Shown here: positions 1 through 7,088 of the stretch, one piece after another
Layout of the letters: each line of letters begins with the position of its first letter
Numbering within the stretch: position 1 is the stretch's first letter
NCBI RefSeq assembly: GCF_003668875.1
Contig: NZ_RAWM01000087.1
Span: 1 to 38,406, forward strand
Source: Corallococcus interemptor
GTDB lineage: Bacteria; Myxococcota; Myxococcia; Myxococcales; Myxococcaceae
Length of the DNA: 38,406 nucleotides
Direction of reading: 5' to 3'
The notes under the pieces: model-generated
What the model was told of the DNA's origin: nothing
The model's database searches: none
What the model saw: only the letters and a program-made list of their open reading frames with translations
Position numbers and translations under genes: made by a program

Positions 1-30
1 CCCTCCCTCCAGGGCCCCTTGCCCATGAAG

Positions 31-79
31 TACGAAAGGCTTCGTTGACACCTACGAAATCGTTCGTATAACTATCCGT
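31..79 (+). promoter_or_regulatory. blaI promoter with two tandem palindromic operators
   Basis: A consensus -35 TTGACA lies at 45-50 and a -10-like TATAAC at 67-72, 16 bp apart. Two palindromes overlay them: TACGAA-AGGC-TTCGTT (31-46, one arm mismatch) and TACGAA-ATCG-TTCGTA (53-68, perfect arms), with centres 22 bp (two helical turns) apart. The first overlaps the -35 and the second fills the spacer and touches the -10. This is the geometry expected for autorepression by the BlaI-type protein encoded next; that link is inferred. Confidence 0.7.
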
Positions 80-105
80 AGGAAGTCGTGAGGAGAGAGG
101 AAGCC

Positions 106-492
106 ATGAGCCGAGGAAAGCCGCCGCGACCCACGGATGCCGAGCTGGCCATCCTGCGGGTGCTGTGGGACGGGGGCCCGCGCACGGTGCGCGAGGTCCA
201 CGAGACGCTCCAGGATGGGAGCGGCTACACCACCGTCCTGAAGACGATGCAGATCATGACGGAGAAGGCGCTGGTGACACGCGATGAGTCCCAGCGCGCG
301 CACGTCTACAGCGCCCGGCTCCCCCGGGAGAGCACCCAGCAGCAGCTGGTCACCGACCTGATGGACCGCGTGTTCGGCGGGTCCCCGGGGCGGCTCGCCC
401 TGCAGGCCCTGTCCACGAAGAAGACGTCGCCCGAGGAGCTGGCGGAGCTGCGCCAGCTGCTGGATTCGCTCGAGAAGGAGTCGGAGTCATGA
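106..492 (+). CDS. BlaI/MecI-type penicillinase repressor family regulator
   Basis: A 128-residue winged-helix repressor of the BlaI/MecI/CopY family. The N-terminal half shows the typical pattern: PTDAELAILRVLW, then VREVHETL, GYTTVLKTMQIM and a basic wing ending HVYSARL. The C-terminal half (LMDRVFGGS region) matches the family's dimerisation part, where proteolytic inactivation occurs in known members. ATG at 106 is chosen over GTG at 88 because a purine-rich AGGAGAGAGG (91-100) precedes it at good spacing. The stop overlaps the next start (ATGA, 489-492), so the repressor and the M56 protease are translationally coupled. Expected role: DNA-binding repressor of its own operon, released when the membrane protease senses a signal. 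The ligand cannot be told from sequence; beta-lactam is not established. Confidence 0.93.
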   Translation: MSRGKPPRPTDAELAILRVLWDGGPRTVREVHETLQDGSGYTTVLKTMQIMTEKALVTRDESQRAHVYSARLPRESTQQQLVTDLMDRVFGGSPGRLALQALSTKKTSPEELAELRQLLDSLEKESES

Positions 493-2345
493 ACGGTCTC
501 GTCCTGGAAGCGGTGGGTTGGGCGCTCGTGCACCTGGTGTGGCAGGGCGCGCTCGTGGCGGTGGCCCTGGCGCTGGCGCTCCGGTGGGTGGGGCGGCGCT
601 CGGCGAACCTGCGCTACGCGCTGGCGTGCGGCGCGCTGGGCATCATGCTGGCGCTGCCGGTGGCCACGGCGTGGCGGCATGCCTCGCGCGCGGTGGAGCC
701 CCGTCCGGCGCGCACGGTGTCCGTCGCCCGGACCGCCGTGGCGCCCGTGACGGCTCCGGTGATGCCCCCTGCCTTGATGGACCTTCCGGCGCCCCGGCAC
801 CTGGCGAAGGCCGCGCCGCTGCCCCGGCTGGACGGTCTGCTCCAGCAGGTGGGCGAGCACCTGCCCTGGCTGGTGCTGGCGTGGGGCCTGGGCGTGGCGG
901 CGTCGTCGCTGCGGCTGCTCAAGGGCTGGATGGGGCTGCGGCGCCAGGTGGACGAGGCGGTGCACGCGTCCTGGGAATGGCAGCAGCGGCTGGAGGTGCT
1001 GGCGCGGCGGCTGAACCTCACGCGTCCGGTGCGCCTGCTGGTGTCGTCGAAGCTGGACGTGCCGTCCACGCTGGGCTGGCTGAAGCCCGTGGTGCTGGTC
1101 CCCACCGCCACGCTCACCGGGCTGGCCGTGCGGGAGCTGGAGCTGGTGCTGGCCCATGAGCTGGCCCACATCCGCCGTCACGACTTCGCGGTGAACGTGG
1201 TGCAGACGCTGGTGGAGACGCTCCTCTTCTACCACCCGGCCGTGTGGTGGATGTCCCAGGTCATCCGCGTGGAGCGGGAGAACTGCTGTGACGACCTCGC
1301 CGTGCGGCAGGGCCCCGGCGCCCTGCCCTACGCCCGCGCGCTCACCGCCCTGGAGGCGCTGCGGCTGCAGGGCATGGAGGCCGGAGGTCCCGCGCTGTCC
1401 GCGCTGGGCGGTTCATTGAAGGACCGCGTGCGGCGGCTGGTGGTGGCGCCCGCGTCGCGGTGCTCGTCGCGCTGGGCGGCGGGGGTGTCCATCGTCACGC
1501 TGGCCAGCAGCCTGGCGCTGGCCGCGCCGCTGACCGCGCTCGCCGTGCAGCAGCCCGCGAAGGCGCCGGAGTCGAAGGCCCCGGCGGCACCTGCCGCGAG
1601 CGCCATGCCCAAGCCCCACGGCACCGCGTCCGCGGCGGTCCCGGCGCCCGCGCCGCTCGCGGTCCTCGCCGCGCCCCCGGCTCCGCCGCCCGCGCCGGCT
1701 CCGGTCGTCGCGCCGGCACCGAATCCCGCTCCGGCTCCGAACCCCGCGCCCTCCCCGAAGGAGAAGGCCCGCGCGGCGCGGAAGGACGCCGAGGATGCCG
1801 ACGAGAAGACCCGCGTGGGCGTGGATCCGCTGAGCGTGGATCAGCTCGTCGCCCTGAAGATCGCGGGCGTCACGCCGGAGGTCGTCGAGCGCATCTCCGC
1901 CATGGGCTACGAGCCCACCGTGGAGACGCTGGTGGGCTTCCAGCACGCGGGCGTCACGCCGGACTACGCGAAGTCCATGACGGACCGCTTCGGCCGCTCC
2001 ATCCCCGCCGGCCAGCTGGTGGCCATGAAGCACATGGGCGTCACGCCGGAGTGGCTGGGCCAGATGGCGGCCCTGGGCTACGGGAAGGAGGACTCCGACG
2101 ACCTGCTGGCCGCGAAGGCGATGAACATCAACGCCGCGTGGCTCAACGAGCTGAAGGCCGCGGGCTTCGCGAACCTGACGCTGGATGAGGCCCTGCAGCT
2201 GCGCGCGATGTCCGTGGACGCGAAGTACCTGCGCGAGCTGGACGCCGCGGGCGTGAAGCCCGCTACCGTGGATGAGCTGGTGCGCCTGCGCGCCAGCGGC
2301 GTGGATGAAGACTTCATCCGCCGCATGCAGAAGCCCCGGAAGTAA
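489..2345 (+). CDS. M56 family (BlaR1-like) membrane metalloprotease with C-terminal GVTP repeats
   Basis: A 618-residue protein with hydrophobic segments near residues 5-32, 40-60 and 125-145, then a zinc protease core: HELAH (H223, E224, H227) and a downstream ENCCDD (E264-D268) typical of M56. In the family this domain cleaves the cognate BlaI repressor. After a likely last membrane segment (about 325-345) comes an Ala/Pro linker (about 350-420). Instead of the penicillin-binding sensor domain of true BlaR1, the tail holds six degenerate repeats of 27-30 residues with the core 'LVALKIAGVTPEVVERISAMGY'-like pattern, to residue 618. The same repeats occur in the next gene. The tail therefore probably senses or binds something other than a beta-lactam; this is inference. 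It overlaps blaI by four bases. Confidence 0.92.
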   Translation: MNGLVLEAVGWALVHLVWQGALVAVALALALRWVGRRSANLRYALACGALGIMLALPVATAWRHASRAVEPRPARTVSVARTAVAPVTAPVMPPALMDLPAPRHLAKAAPLPRLDGLLQQVGEHLPWLVLAWGLGVAASSLRLLKGWMGLRRQVDEAVHASWEWQQRLEVLARRLNLTRPVRLLVSSKLDVPSTLGWLKPVVLVPTATLTGLAVRELELVLAHELAHIRRHDFAVNVVQTLVETLLFYHPAVWWMSQVIRVERENCCDDLAVRQGPGALPYARALTALEALRLQGMEAGGPALSALGGSLKDRVRRLVVAPASRCSSRWAAGVSIVTLASSLALAAPLTALAVQQPAKAPESKAPAAPAASAMPKPHGTASAAVPAPAPLAVLAAPPAPPPAPAPVVAPAPNPAPAPNPAPSPKEKARAARKDAEDADEKTRVGVDPLSVDQLVALKIAGVTPEVVERISAMGYEPTVETLVGFQHAGVTPDYAKSMTDRFGRSIPAGQLVAMKHMGVTPEWLGQMAALGYGKEDSDDLLAAKAMNINAAWLNELKAAGFANLTLDEALQLRAMSVDAKYLRELDAAGVKPATVDELVRLRASGVDEDFIRRMQKPRK

Positions 2346-2375
2346 CCCCTCCCTTCCTCTCCCACGCGGTCCCCA

Positions 2376-2401
2376 CCGCGCGCGCCTTCCCGGGCGCGCG
2401 G
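2376..2401 (+). other. GC-rich hairpin between the M56 gene and the repeat-protein gene
   Basis: CCGCGCGC (2376-2383) pairs with GCGCGCGG (2394-2401) around a 10-base loop. No T-run follows. It may dampen read-through or protect the upstream mRNA; function unproven. Confidence 0.4.
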
Positions 2402-2444
2402 ACGGGCCGCGCCTTGCCTGAAACCCGAAAAAGGAGTCGCCGTC

Positions 2445-3320
2445 ATGACGTCGCGCCTGTCTCCGTGGCTCACCCTGGTCGTGATGCTCCTCGCCCTCCC
2501 CGTCCTCGCCGCCGATGCGCAGCGCACCGGCACCTGGGGCGCCCATGTGAGGGAGCAGCAGCTGCAGCTGTCGTTGCATCCGAAGGACAAGCCGGACTCG
2601 CACCACGGCTTCTCCGCGCCGCTCGCCGACTTCCAGGGGCTGTCCACGGCGGACGGCAGCAGCGCCCCGTTCAAGCTGGTGCGCGAGGCGGGCACGTTCG
2701 ACTTCGAGGGCCGCTTCAAGGACGGCCAGGGCGTGGGCACCTGGCGCTTCAGCCCGGACGCCAGCTTCACGAAGAAGCTGGCGGAGCTGGGCATCCCCAA
2801 GCCGGACGCGGATGAGCACATGCTCCTGGCCAGCGTGAACGTCGGGCCCCAGCGCGTGCAGGCGCTCGCGGCCACGGGCCAGAAGGTGACCACCGTGGAG
2901 GAGCTGGTCCAGGTGGGCATCTTCCAGGTCACCCCGGACTACGTCCGGGCGATGGCCTCCGCGGGCTACCCGAAGCTGACCATCGAGCAGCTGGTGGCCT
3001 GCCGCATCCACCAGGTCACGCCGGAGCGCATCCAGGGCTATGCGGCGCTGGGGTTCAAGGGATTGCCCGTGGATTCGCTGCAGGCCATGAGCATCCACGG
3101 CGTGACGCCGGACTTCGTCCGCGAGATGCGCGGCCTGGGCTTCAAGGACCTGAGCGCGGACGACCTCGTGGCCATGCGCATCCACGGCGTCACGCCCGCG
3201 TTCGTGAAGGAGATGCGCGAAGCGGGCTATGAGAACGCCACCGCCCAGGACTTCATCTCCATGCGCATCCACGGCATCGACTCCATCTTCGTCCGCTCGA
3301 TGTCGAAGAAGCGCAAGTAG
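2445..3320 (+). CDS. secreted protein with six GVTP-type repeats
   Basis: A 291-residue protein of unknown function. Residues 1-22 form a Sec signal peptide (MTSRLSPWLTLVVMLLALPVLA, cleavage near ALA-ADA). A beta-rich N-terminal part (about 25-110, beginning RTGTWG) is followed by six repeats of about 28 residues; the clearest carry RIHGVTPxFVxEMRxxGF. The two end pieces are alike in this protein and the M56 protease: FVRSMSKKRK here, FIRRMQKPRK there. AAGGAG before ATG 2445 supports the start. It sits 99 nt after the protease gene on the same strand, so it is probably co-transcribed. It may be the periplasmic partner, substrate or decoy of the protease tail; that is inference from the shared repeats. 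Confidence 0.85.
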   Translation: MTSRLSPWLTLVVMLLALPVLAADAQRTGTWGAHVREQQLQLSLHPKDKPDSHHGFSAPLADFQGLSTADGSSAPFKLVREAGTFDFEGRFKDGQGVGTWRFSPDASFTKKLAELGIPKPDADEHMLLASVNVGPQRVQALAATGQKVTTVEELVQVGIFQVTPDYVRAMASAGYPKLTIEQLVACRIHQVTPERIQGYAALGFKGLPVDSLQAMSIHGVTPDFVREMRGLGFKDLSADDLVAMRIHGVTPAFVKEMREAGYENATAQDFISMRIHGIDSIFVRSMSKKRK

Positions 3321-3392
3321 TCAGCAGGCACGGCGTCGTGGGTTTCCCATACGTCATCCGGCGCCGCCGCTTGTCATGCGAACGCCACCGTG

Positions 3393-3446
3393 CCGCAATC
3401 CGCCGGTGCAAGGCATTGCCGCCTTGCACCGGCCGGAGCGTTGCGG
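3393..3446 (+). promoter_or_regulatory. Large stem-loop enclosing the ribosome binding site of the Cys-rich lipoprotein gene
   Basis: A perfect 13-bp stem (3402-3414 with 3421-3433, loop ATTGCC) is nested in an outer 6-bp stem CCGCAA (3393-3398) / TTGCGG (3441-3446). The GGAG Shine-Dalgarno (3435-3438) lies in the internal loop between the stems, and the outer stem ends one base before ATG 3447. This could be a translation-control structure, a terminator for the upstream operon (no T-run), or a DNA operator. Confidence 0.6.
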
Positions 3447-3797
3447 ATGCGAAGCATGATGAAGGCGTTGTTCGTGATGAGCCTCACCCTGGGCGTCCTC
3501 ACCGCCTGTGGCCCCGCCACGGGGGCTGACGAAGCCAGACTCCCCAGCGGCGAGGCCCAGGTGGAGCAGGAGATCGGCACCGACCCCAACTGTCCCATCT
3601 CCCAGATGCAGTCGATGATCACCTGGCAGACCCAGTGCCGCACGTCCTGCTCGAACAGCGCCGGGTACGATGAGCCGAACACCACCTACGGCGGCTACGG
3701 ATTGCCCGGCACCAAGTACAAGCGCTGCTGCTCGAACGGCACCTGTACGACCTGGAAGCTCATCGGGCCGGTCTGTCAGGTCTGCGAGCTGAACTGA
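3447..3797 (+). CDS. small cysteine-rich lipoprotein
   Basis: A 116-residue predicted lipoprotein. The signal MRSMMKALFVMSLTLGVLTAC ends in a lipobox (L-T-A-C). The mature part holds eight further cysteines, including paired CC and a closing C-x2-C, enough for four disulfides, plus a Gly/Tyr-rich middle (TTYGGYGLPG). No enzyme motif is visible; a disulfide-stabilised surface or periplasmic protein is likely. ATG 3447 is chosen because GGAG lies 8 nt upstream and gives a full signal peptide; ATG 3456 or 3459 are alternatives. The translation start lies directly beneath the stem-loop at 3393-3446, suggesting post-transcriptional control. A strong hairpin follows the stop, so the gene is probably monocistronic. 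Confidence 0.75.
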   Translation: MRSMMKALFVMSLTLGVLTACGPATGADEARLPSGEAQVEQEIGTDPNCPISQMQSMITWQTQCRTSCSNSAGYDEPNTTYGGYGLPGTKYKRCCSNGTCTTWKLIGPVCQVCELN

Positions 3798-3811
3798 CCC
3801 ACGGCCCACGC

Positions 3812-3836
3812 CCCGCCCGACGCCCGGTCGGGCGGG
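3812..3836 (+). terminator. GC-rich hairpin terminator after the Cys-rich lipoprotein gene
   Basis: A perfect 10-bp stem, CCCGCCCGAC (3812-3821) with GTCGGGCGGG (3827-3836), and a 5-base loop, starts 15 nt after the stop. No immediate T-run, as is usual for high-GC myxobacterial terminators. Confidence 0.6.
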
Positions 3837-3855
3837 CGCTGTGAACGGGACCAAA

Positions 3856-3893
3856 CAGACTAATTTTCTTTCCAAGAAATCAGCATTGAAAGC
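3856..3893 (+). promoter_or_regulatory. AT-rich promoter region upstream of the GH16 gene
   Basis: An isolated AT-rich stretch (AGACTAATTTTCTTTCC...) in otherwise GC-rich DNA contains a small inverted repeat TTTCTT-TCC-AAGAAA (3865-3879). It is the likely promoter/operator area for the gene at 3944; exact -35/-10 boxes are not clear. Confidence 0.35.
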
Positions 3894-3943
3894 CTGAGCC
3901 CCAAGGACATCTCGTCGCCCCCCATCCTTGCTGGAGGCGGCAG

Positions 3944-5656
3944 CTGCTCTCATCCCCCCGTTCCCTTTCCCGCGCGCTCGTCCGGGCGTGCCTGGTGCTT
4001 CCCCTCTGCCCGCTCGCGGCCTGTGACGTCCGCGAGCCCCTGCCCGACGCGCGCGTCGCCGTCGCTCGCGGTGCCGTCACCGGTGAGCTGGCCGCGACGC
4101 TCATCGACGACAGCGGCTTCAACTACCCCTGGCAGCTGAACGACGGCGACGACAACTCGGGCGCGTGGGGCGCGGGCGAGCTCACCTATGCCGGCTATGA
4201 CCTGGGGACGGTGAAGCAGGTGCGGGAGGTGTGGAGCCTGGGCGACCAGGCGTACCGCTTCCACGTCCAGCTCTTCGACGCCAACTGGTCCCAGACGGGC
4301 TGGTACGACTGCGACGTCGACGGCAGCGTCGTCCAGTGGCAGGGCTGCGACATCCCGGACACGAACGCGCGCTTCGTCTACGTGCGCTACCGCACGAACA
4401 CGACCGGCTCCTGGGTGCAGGAGGTGAACCTCCTGGGGGACGCCGCGGGTACTGGCGAGCTGCCCATTCCCTCGGGCGCCTTCCGGGGCACCTACTTCAG
4501 CGACCGGAACCTGACGACCCGGGCCTTCCAGCGGCAGGACGCCGCCATCCAGTTCTCCTGGGGGACGGACAGCCCCGGCACGGGCGTGGGCGTGGATGAC
4601 TTCAGCGTGCGCTGGGAGGGCGACTGGAGCTTCGCCAGCGCGGGCACGTACCGGTTCTCCACCACGTCCGACGACGGCAGCCGCATCTACGTCGACGGGG
4701 CGCTGGTGGTGGACCACTGGAGCGACCACGGCGCGACGACGCGGACCGGCGACGTCACGCTCACCGCCGGCACGCACCGCGTGAAGGTGGAGTACTACGA
4801 GGCCGCGGGCGACGCGTCCGCCCAGGTGGGCTGGACGCTGCAGAGCACGCCCGGCGTGGGCGGCGTCCCCAACCCGCCCACCGGCTGGGTGCTGGACCTC
4901 CAGGACGACTTCAACTCGCTGGACTGGAACAAGTGGAAGCAATGGCAGACGAACTTGCCGCTCAACCACACGGTCATGGTGATGAACACGCAGAGCCAGT
5001 GCGTGACGGTCAATGGCCAGCTGGAGATGCGCGCGCGCAAGCGCAATGACGGCTCGGGCATCTGGGATGGCTGCTACCTGGACCAGGGCACCTGGTGGGA
5101 CGAGCAGAACTGGCGGCCCGCCCATCCCGGCTACGCGGACTACCAGGTGTCGTTCAAGGCGGACCTGCCGCCGGGCCTGGGCACGGGCATGTACTTCCTG
5201 ATGTGGCCCATCGCGGAGAGCTGGGGCGGCACGCCGTGGCCGCCAGAGCTGGACATCGTGGAGCTGCCCTACAACGACGGCACCAACGTGATGACGACCT
5301 GGCACTGGGACCCGGACAACAAGCAGTCGGAGGTCCGCCCCGCCGTGGACCGCCGCAATGGCAAGCAGTGGGTCTACACCGCGCGCCGCGTGGGCAATGA
5401 CCTCCGGATGTGGATTGGCGACCCGGCGACCAACGCCATCCGCGAGGTTCCGCTGCCGGCCGCGTTCTCCAACAACCCGGATTACAAGCGGATGCTGGTG
5501 GGCATGGCGAACTTCGTCGCCTCCACCTGGGCCCTCACCGGCAGCGGATCCGCGTTCTGGTACGGCGACGCGAACGCCACGGGCTCTGCGGCATGGACCG
5601 CGTCCATCGACTACGTGAAGGTGTGGAAGCCGGGTCCGGGCATGAGCGGGCAGTAG
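3944..5656 (+). CDS. GH16 family glycoside hydrolase lipoprotein with PA14 domain
   Basis: About 570 residues. The first conventional start (GTG 3995) cuts a lipoprotein signal short; CTG 3944, six bases after GGAGG (3933-3937), gives MLSSPRSLSRALVRAC then LVLPLCPLAAC, with arginines, a hydrophobic core and an LAAC lipobox, so CTG is preferred. Domains: a discoidin-like beta region (about 60-165), a PA14 module (about 178-303: TYFSDRNL, FSTTSDDGSRIYVDG, VKVEYYEAAG), then a GH16 core (about 320-565). ELDIVE at 435-440 is the GH16 signature; E435 (nucleophile), D437 and E440 (acid/base) are all present. It probably hydrolyses a beta-glucan or galactan at the cell surface, fitting a predatory or saprophytic life. 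The substrate cannot be fixed from sequence. A hairpin follows the stop. Confidence 0.9.
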   Translation: MLSSPRSLSRALVRACLVLPLCPLAACDVREPLPDARVAVARGAVTGELAATLIDDSGFNYPWQLNDGDDNSGAWGAGELTYAGYDLGTVKQVREVWSLGDQAYRFHVQLFDANWSQTGWYDCDVDGSVVQWQGCDIPDTNARFVYVRYRTNTTGSWVQEVNLLGDAAGTGELPIPSGAFRGTYFSDRNLTTRAFQRQDAAIQFSWGTDSPGTGVGVDDFSVRWEGDWSFASAGTYRFSTTSDDGSRIYVDGALVVDHWSDHGATTRTGDVTLTAGTHRVKVEYYEAAGDASAQVGWTLQSTPGVGGVPNPPTGWVLDLQDDFNSLDWNKWKQWQTNLPLNHTVMVMNTQSQCVTVNGQLEMRARKRNDGSGIWDGCYLDQGTWWDEQNWRPAHPGYADYQVSFKADLPPGLGTGMYFLMWPIAESWGGTPWPPELDIVELPYNDGTNVMTTWHWDPDNKQSEVRPAVDRRNGKQWVYTARRVGNDLRMWIGDPATNAIREVPLPAAFSNNPDYKRMLVGMANFVASTWALTGSGSAFWYGDANATGSAAWTASIDYVKVWKPGPGMSGQ

Positions 5657-5975
5657 GGCTTCGCGCCCCCGCGCGGACGGATCAGGGAAGGTCGTCCGCG
5701 CGCGGTAGCGGACGTACTTCGACTCGGACTCGTTCATGCCGGGACCGTCTTGGACCTTGGACCTCCGGCGCTGGAGGTAGGCGCCAGGCCCCCACGCGTC
5801 AGGCCTTCCAGTGCCTTCCGGGGCAGGAAAGTCCGCTGCTGGATGCTCCAGCGGCGCGGAGTGGCGCACGCCACACATCCGCCTCCTCACTCGGCCATAC
5901 CGTCCCCCCGCTTTTCGGTGTATCCCTGGCTCCCCCCACGGGCTCCCCCCTGCCCGGCCCATCAGGAGCGAAGCC
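5657..5975. other. 319-nt intergenic region
   Basis: Apart from the hairpin at 5670-5702 I see no gene here. Open frames on both strands run through it but have no start with a ribosome binding site or recognisable protein features. AGGAG at 5964-5968 belongs to the next gene. Confidence 0.6.
5670..5702 (+). terminator. hairpin terminator after the GH16 gene
   Basis: CGCGCGGACG (5670-5679) pairs perfectly with CGTCCGCGCG (5693-5702), loop 13 nt, 13 nt after the stop. No T-run. Confidence 0.55.
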
Positions 5976-6365
5976 ATGCACCACAGCCGTCTCAGCACGT
6001 TCGTCCTCGACTGCAAGGTCGACGACATCGACGCCGCCGCGCGGTTCTGGAGCGCGGCGCTGGGGCGGAAGGTGAAGCCGGCGGACCCGGACTCGCCCTC
6101 GTACCGGGAGCTGGAGGCGGCGGACGCGGAGCCCTCGCTGCTCCTCCAGCAGGTGAGCCACGAGAGCCGCATCCACCTGGACATCGAGTCGGACGACCTG
6201 GACGCGGAGCTGGAGCGCCTGGAGGCCCTGGGAGCGAAGCGCATCGCCTACGTGAAGCGCTGGTGGGTGATGGAGGCCCCCACCGGTCAGCGCTTCTGCA
6301 TCGTCCGCCCGCAGCGAGGCCCCCTGGAGGGCCGCGCCAACGTGTGGGACGGCGAGGGCCGCTGA
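5976..6365 (+). CDS. VOC (glyoxalase-like) family protein
   Basis: A 129-residue single-domain vicinal oxygen chelate protein. It shows the beta-alpha-beta-beta-beta pattern: LSTFVLDCKVDDIDAAARFWSAALG, a YRELEA strand, RIHLDIESDDLDAELERLEALGAK, and a C-terminal MEAPTGQRFCIVRP that matches the glyoxalase-like (Glyoxalase_6 type) ending. Members bind a metal or a small ligand and act as lyases, dioxygenases or resistance proteins; the substrate is unknown. ATG 5976 is supported by AGGAG eight nt upstream. Its stop lies 4 nt from the stop of the converging gene at 6370-6987, so transcripts from the two must overlap or end inside each other. Confidence 0.87.
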   Translation: MHHSRLSTFVLDCKVDDIDAAARFWSAALGRKVKPADPDSPSYRELEAADAEPSLLLQQVSHESRIHLDIESDDLDAELERLEALGAKRIAYVKRWWVMEAPTGQRFCIVRPQRGPLEGRANVWDGEGR

Positions 6366-6369
6366 CCGC

Positions 6370-6987
6370 CTACGCTGGCCCCAGCGCGGCCTGGAGCAGG
6401 TCCAGCAGCCCCGGCCACTCCTCCGCGGACAGCCACAGCCCCTCCGGGGCGTGCTCCGCGGTCATCCGCAGGGAGGAGGACTCGAAGAGGCGGGCCGCCA
6501 GCGCGCCCTCCCTGGGAAGCGCCCCCTCCACCCGCAGCAGCTGTCCATCCCAGGCGAGCCCCGGCGGCAGCAGCTTGCGCGCCAGGGCCTGGAGCGCGGC
6601 CCTCCCCGCCCCCGTGCGCAGCGCGCCCATCAGCAGCGAGGACGCACCGGGGGACTCCTCCAGCTCCACCCGGCCCGGCGTGGCCAGCCACAGCGTGTAG
6701 CGCCCCCCGGCCAGCTCCACGCGCTGGGGGGTCGTCTCCACCCGCAGCTTCCAGCCGCGCACGTCCAGCCGCAGGTCGTACACGGCCGGGGTGGTGTCCC
6801 AGCCGCGCAGGGTGAGCCCCTTCACGCGGCCCAGCACACCTCGCGACAGGGCCTCCACCCGCGCGTGCGACAGGCGCACCCGCCGGCCGGCCACGTCCAC
6901 CGCCACCTGGTTGGACAGCCCCGCGGGCAAGGCCTTGGCCCACGCGAGCACCCCGTCCAGCATTCCCGTCCACGGCTGCCCCGCCAT
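6370..6987 (-). CDS. conserved hypothetical protein (205 aa)
   Basis: I do not recognise the family. The protein has no signal peptide, membrane helix or Cys. It is rich in alternating hydrophobic strands (VAVDVAGRRVRL, LRLDVRGWKLRVETT, GRYTLWLATPGRVEL, GLAWDGQLLRVEGALP), like lipid-binding beta-sheet proteins of the DUF2993/AsmA type, and ends with an amphipathic helix (WPGLLDLLQAALG). The resemblance to lipid binders is only a suggestion. It is divergent from the phospholipid acyltransferase gene across a 101-nt gap containing an inverted repeat. The stop almost touches the VOC gene. Confidence 0.7.
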   Translation of the reverse strand: MAGQPWTGMLDGVLAWAKALPAGLSNQVAVDVAGRRVRLSHARVEALSRGVLGRVKGLTLRGWDTTPAVYDLRLDVRGWKLRVETTPQRVELAGGRYTLWLATPGRVELEESPGASSLLMGALRTGAGRAALQALARKLLPPGLAWDGQLLRVEGALPREGALAARLFESSSLRMTAEHAPEGLWLSAEEWPGLLDLLQAALGPA

Positions 6988-7004
6988 CGCGCGTCACTCC
7001 CTCC

Positions 7005-7027
7005 AGGGGCCTGAGCGAAGGGCCCCT
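7005..7027. promoter_or_regulatory. inverted repeat in a divergent promoter region
   Basis: AGGGGCC (7005-7011) and GGCCCCT (7021-7027), 9 nt apart, lie between divergent genes starting at 6987 (minus) and 7089/7098 (plus). A candidate operator shared by both promoters; no clear -10 or -35 seen. Confidence 0.35.
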
Positions 7028-7088
7028 TGCGTCGGATGCACAATGGGGGACGCGGGCCCCCGGTGCAAAGCGTACGCGCGGTGCTACG

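Noticed and set aside
489-2345. True beta-lactam sensor BlaR1
   Set aside because: No penicillin-binding domain (no SxxK, SxN or KTG set) after the membrane part; the tail is made of GVTP repeats.
1413-3272. 619-residue antisense open frame across the M56 and repeat-protein genes
   Set aside because: Composition rich in Arg/His/Gly typical of a shadow; plus-strand proteins are recognised.
3950-6244. 764-residue antisense open frame across the GH16 and VOC genes
   Set aside because: Shadow of high-GC coding on the other strand; Arg/His/Ala/Val composition, no domain, and the plus-strand genes have clear motifs.
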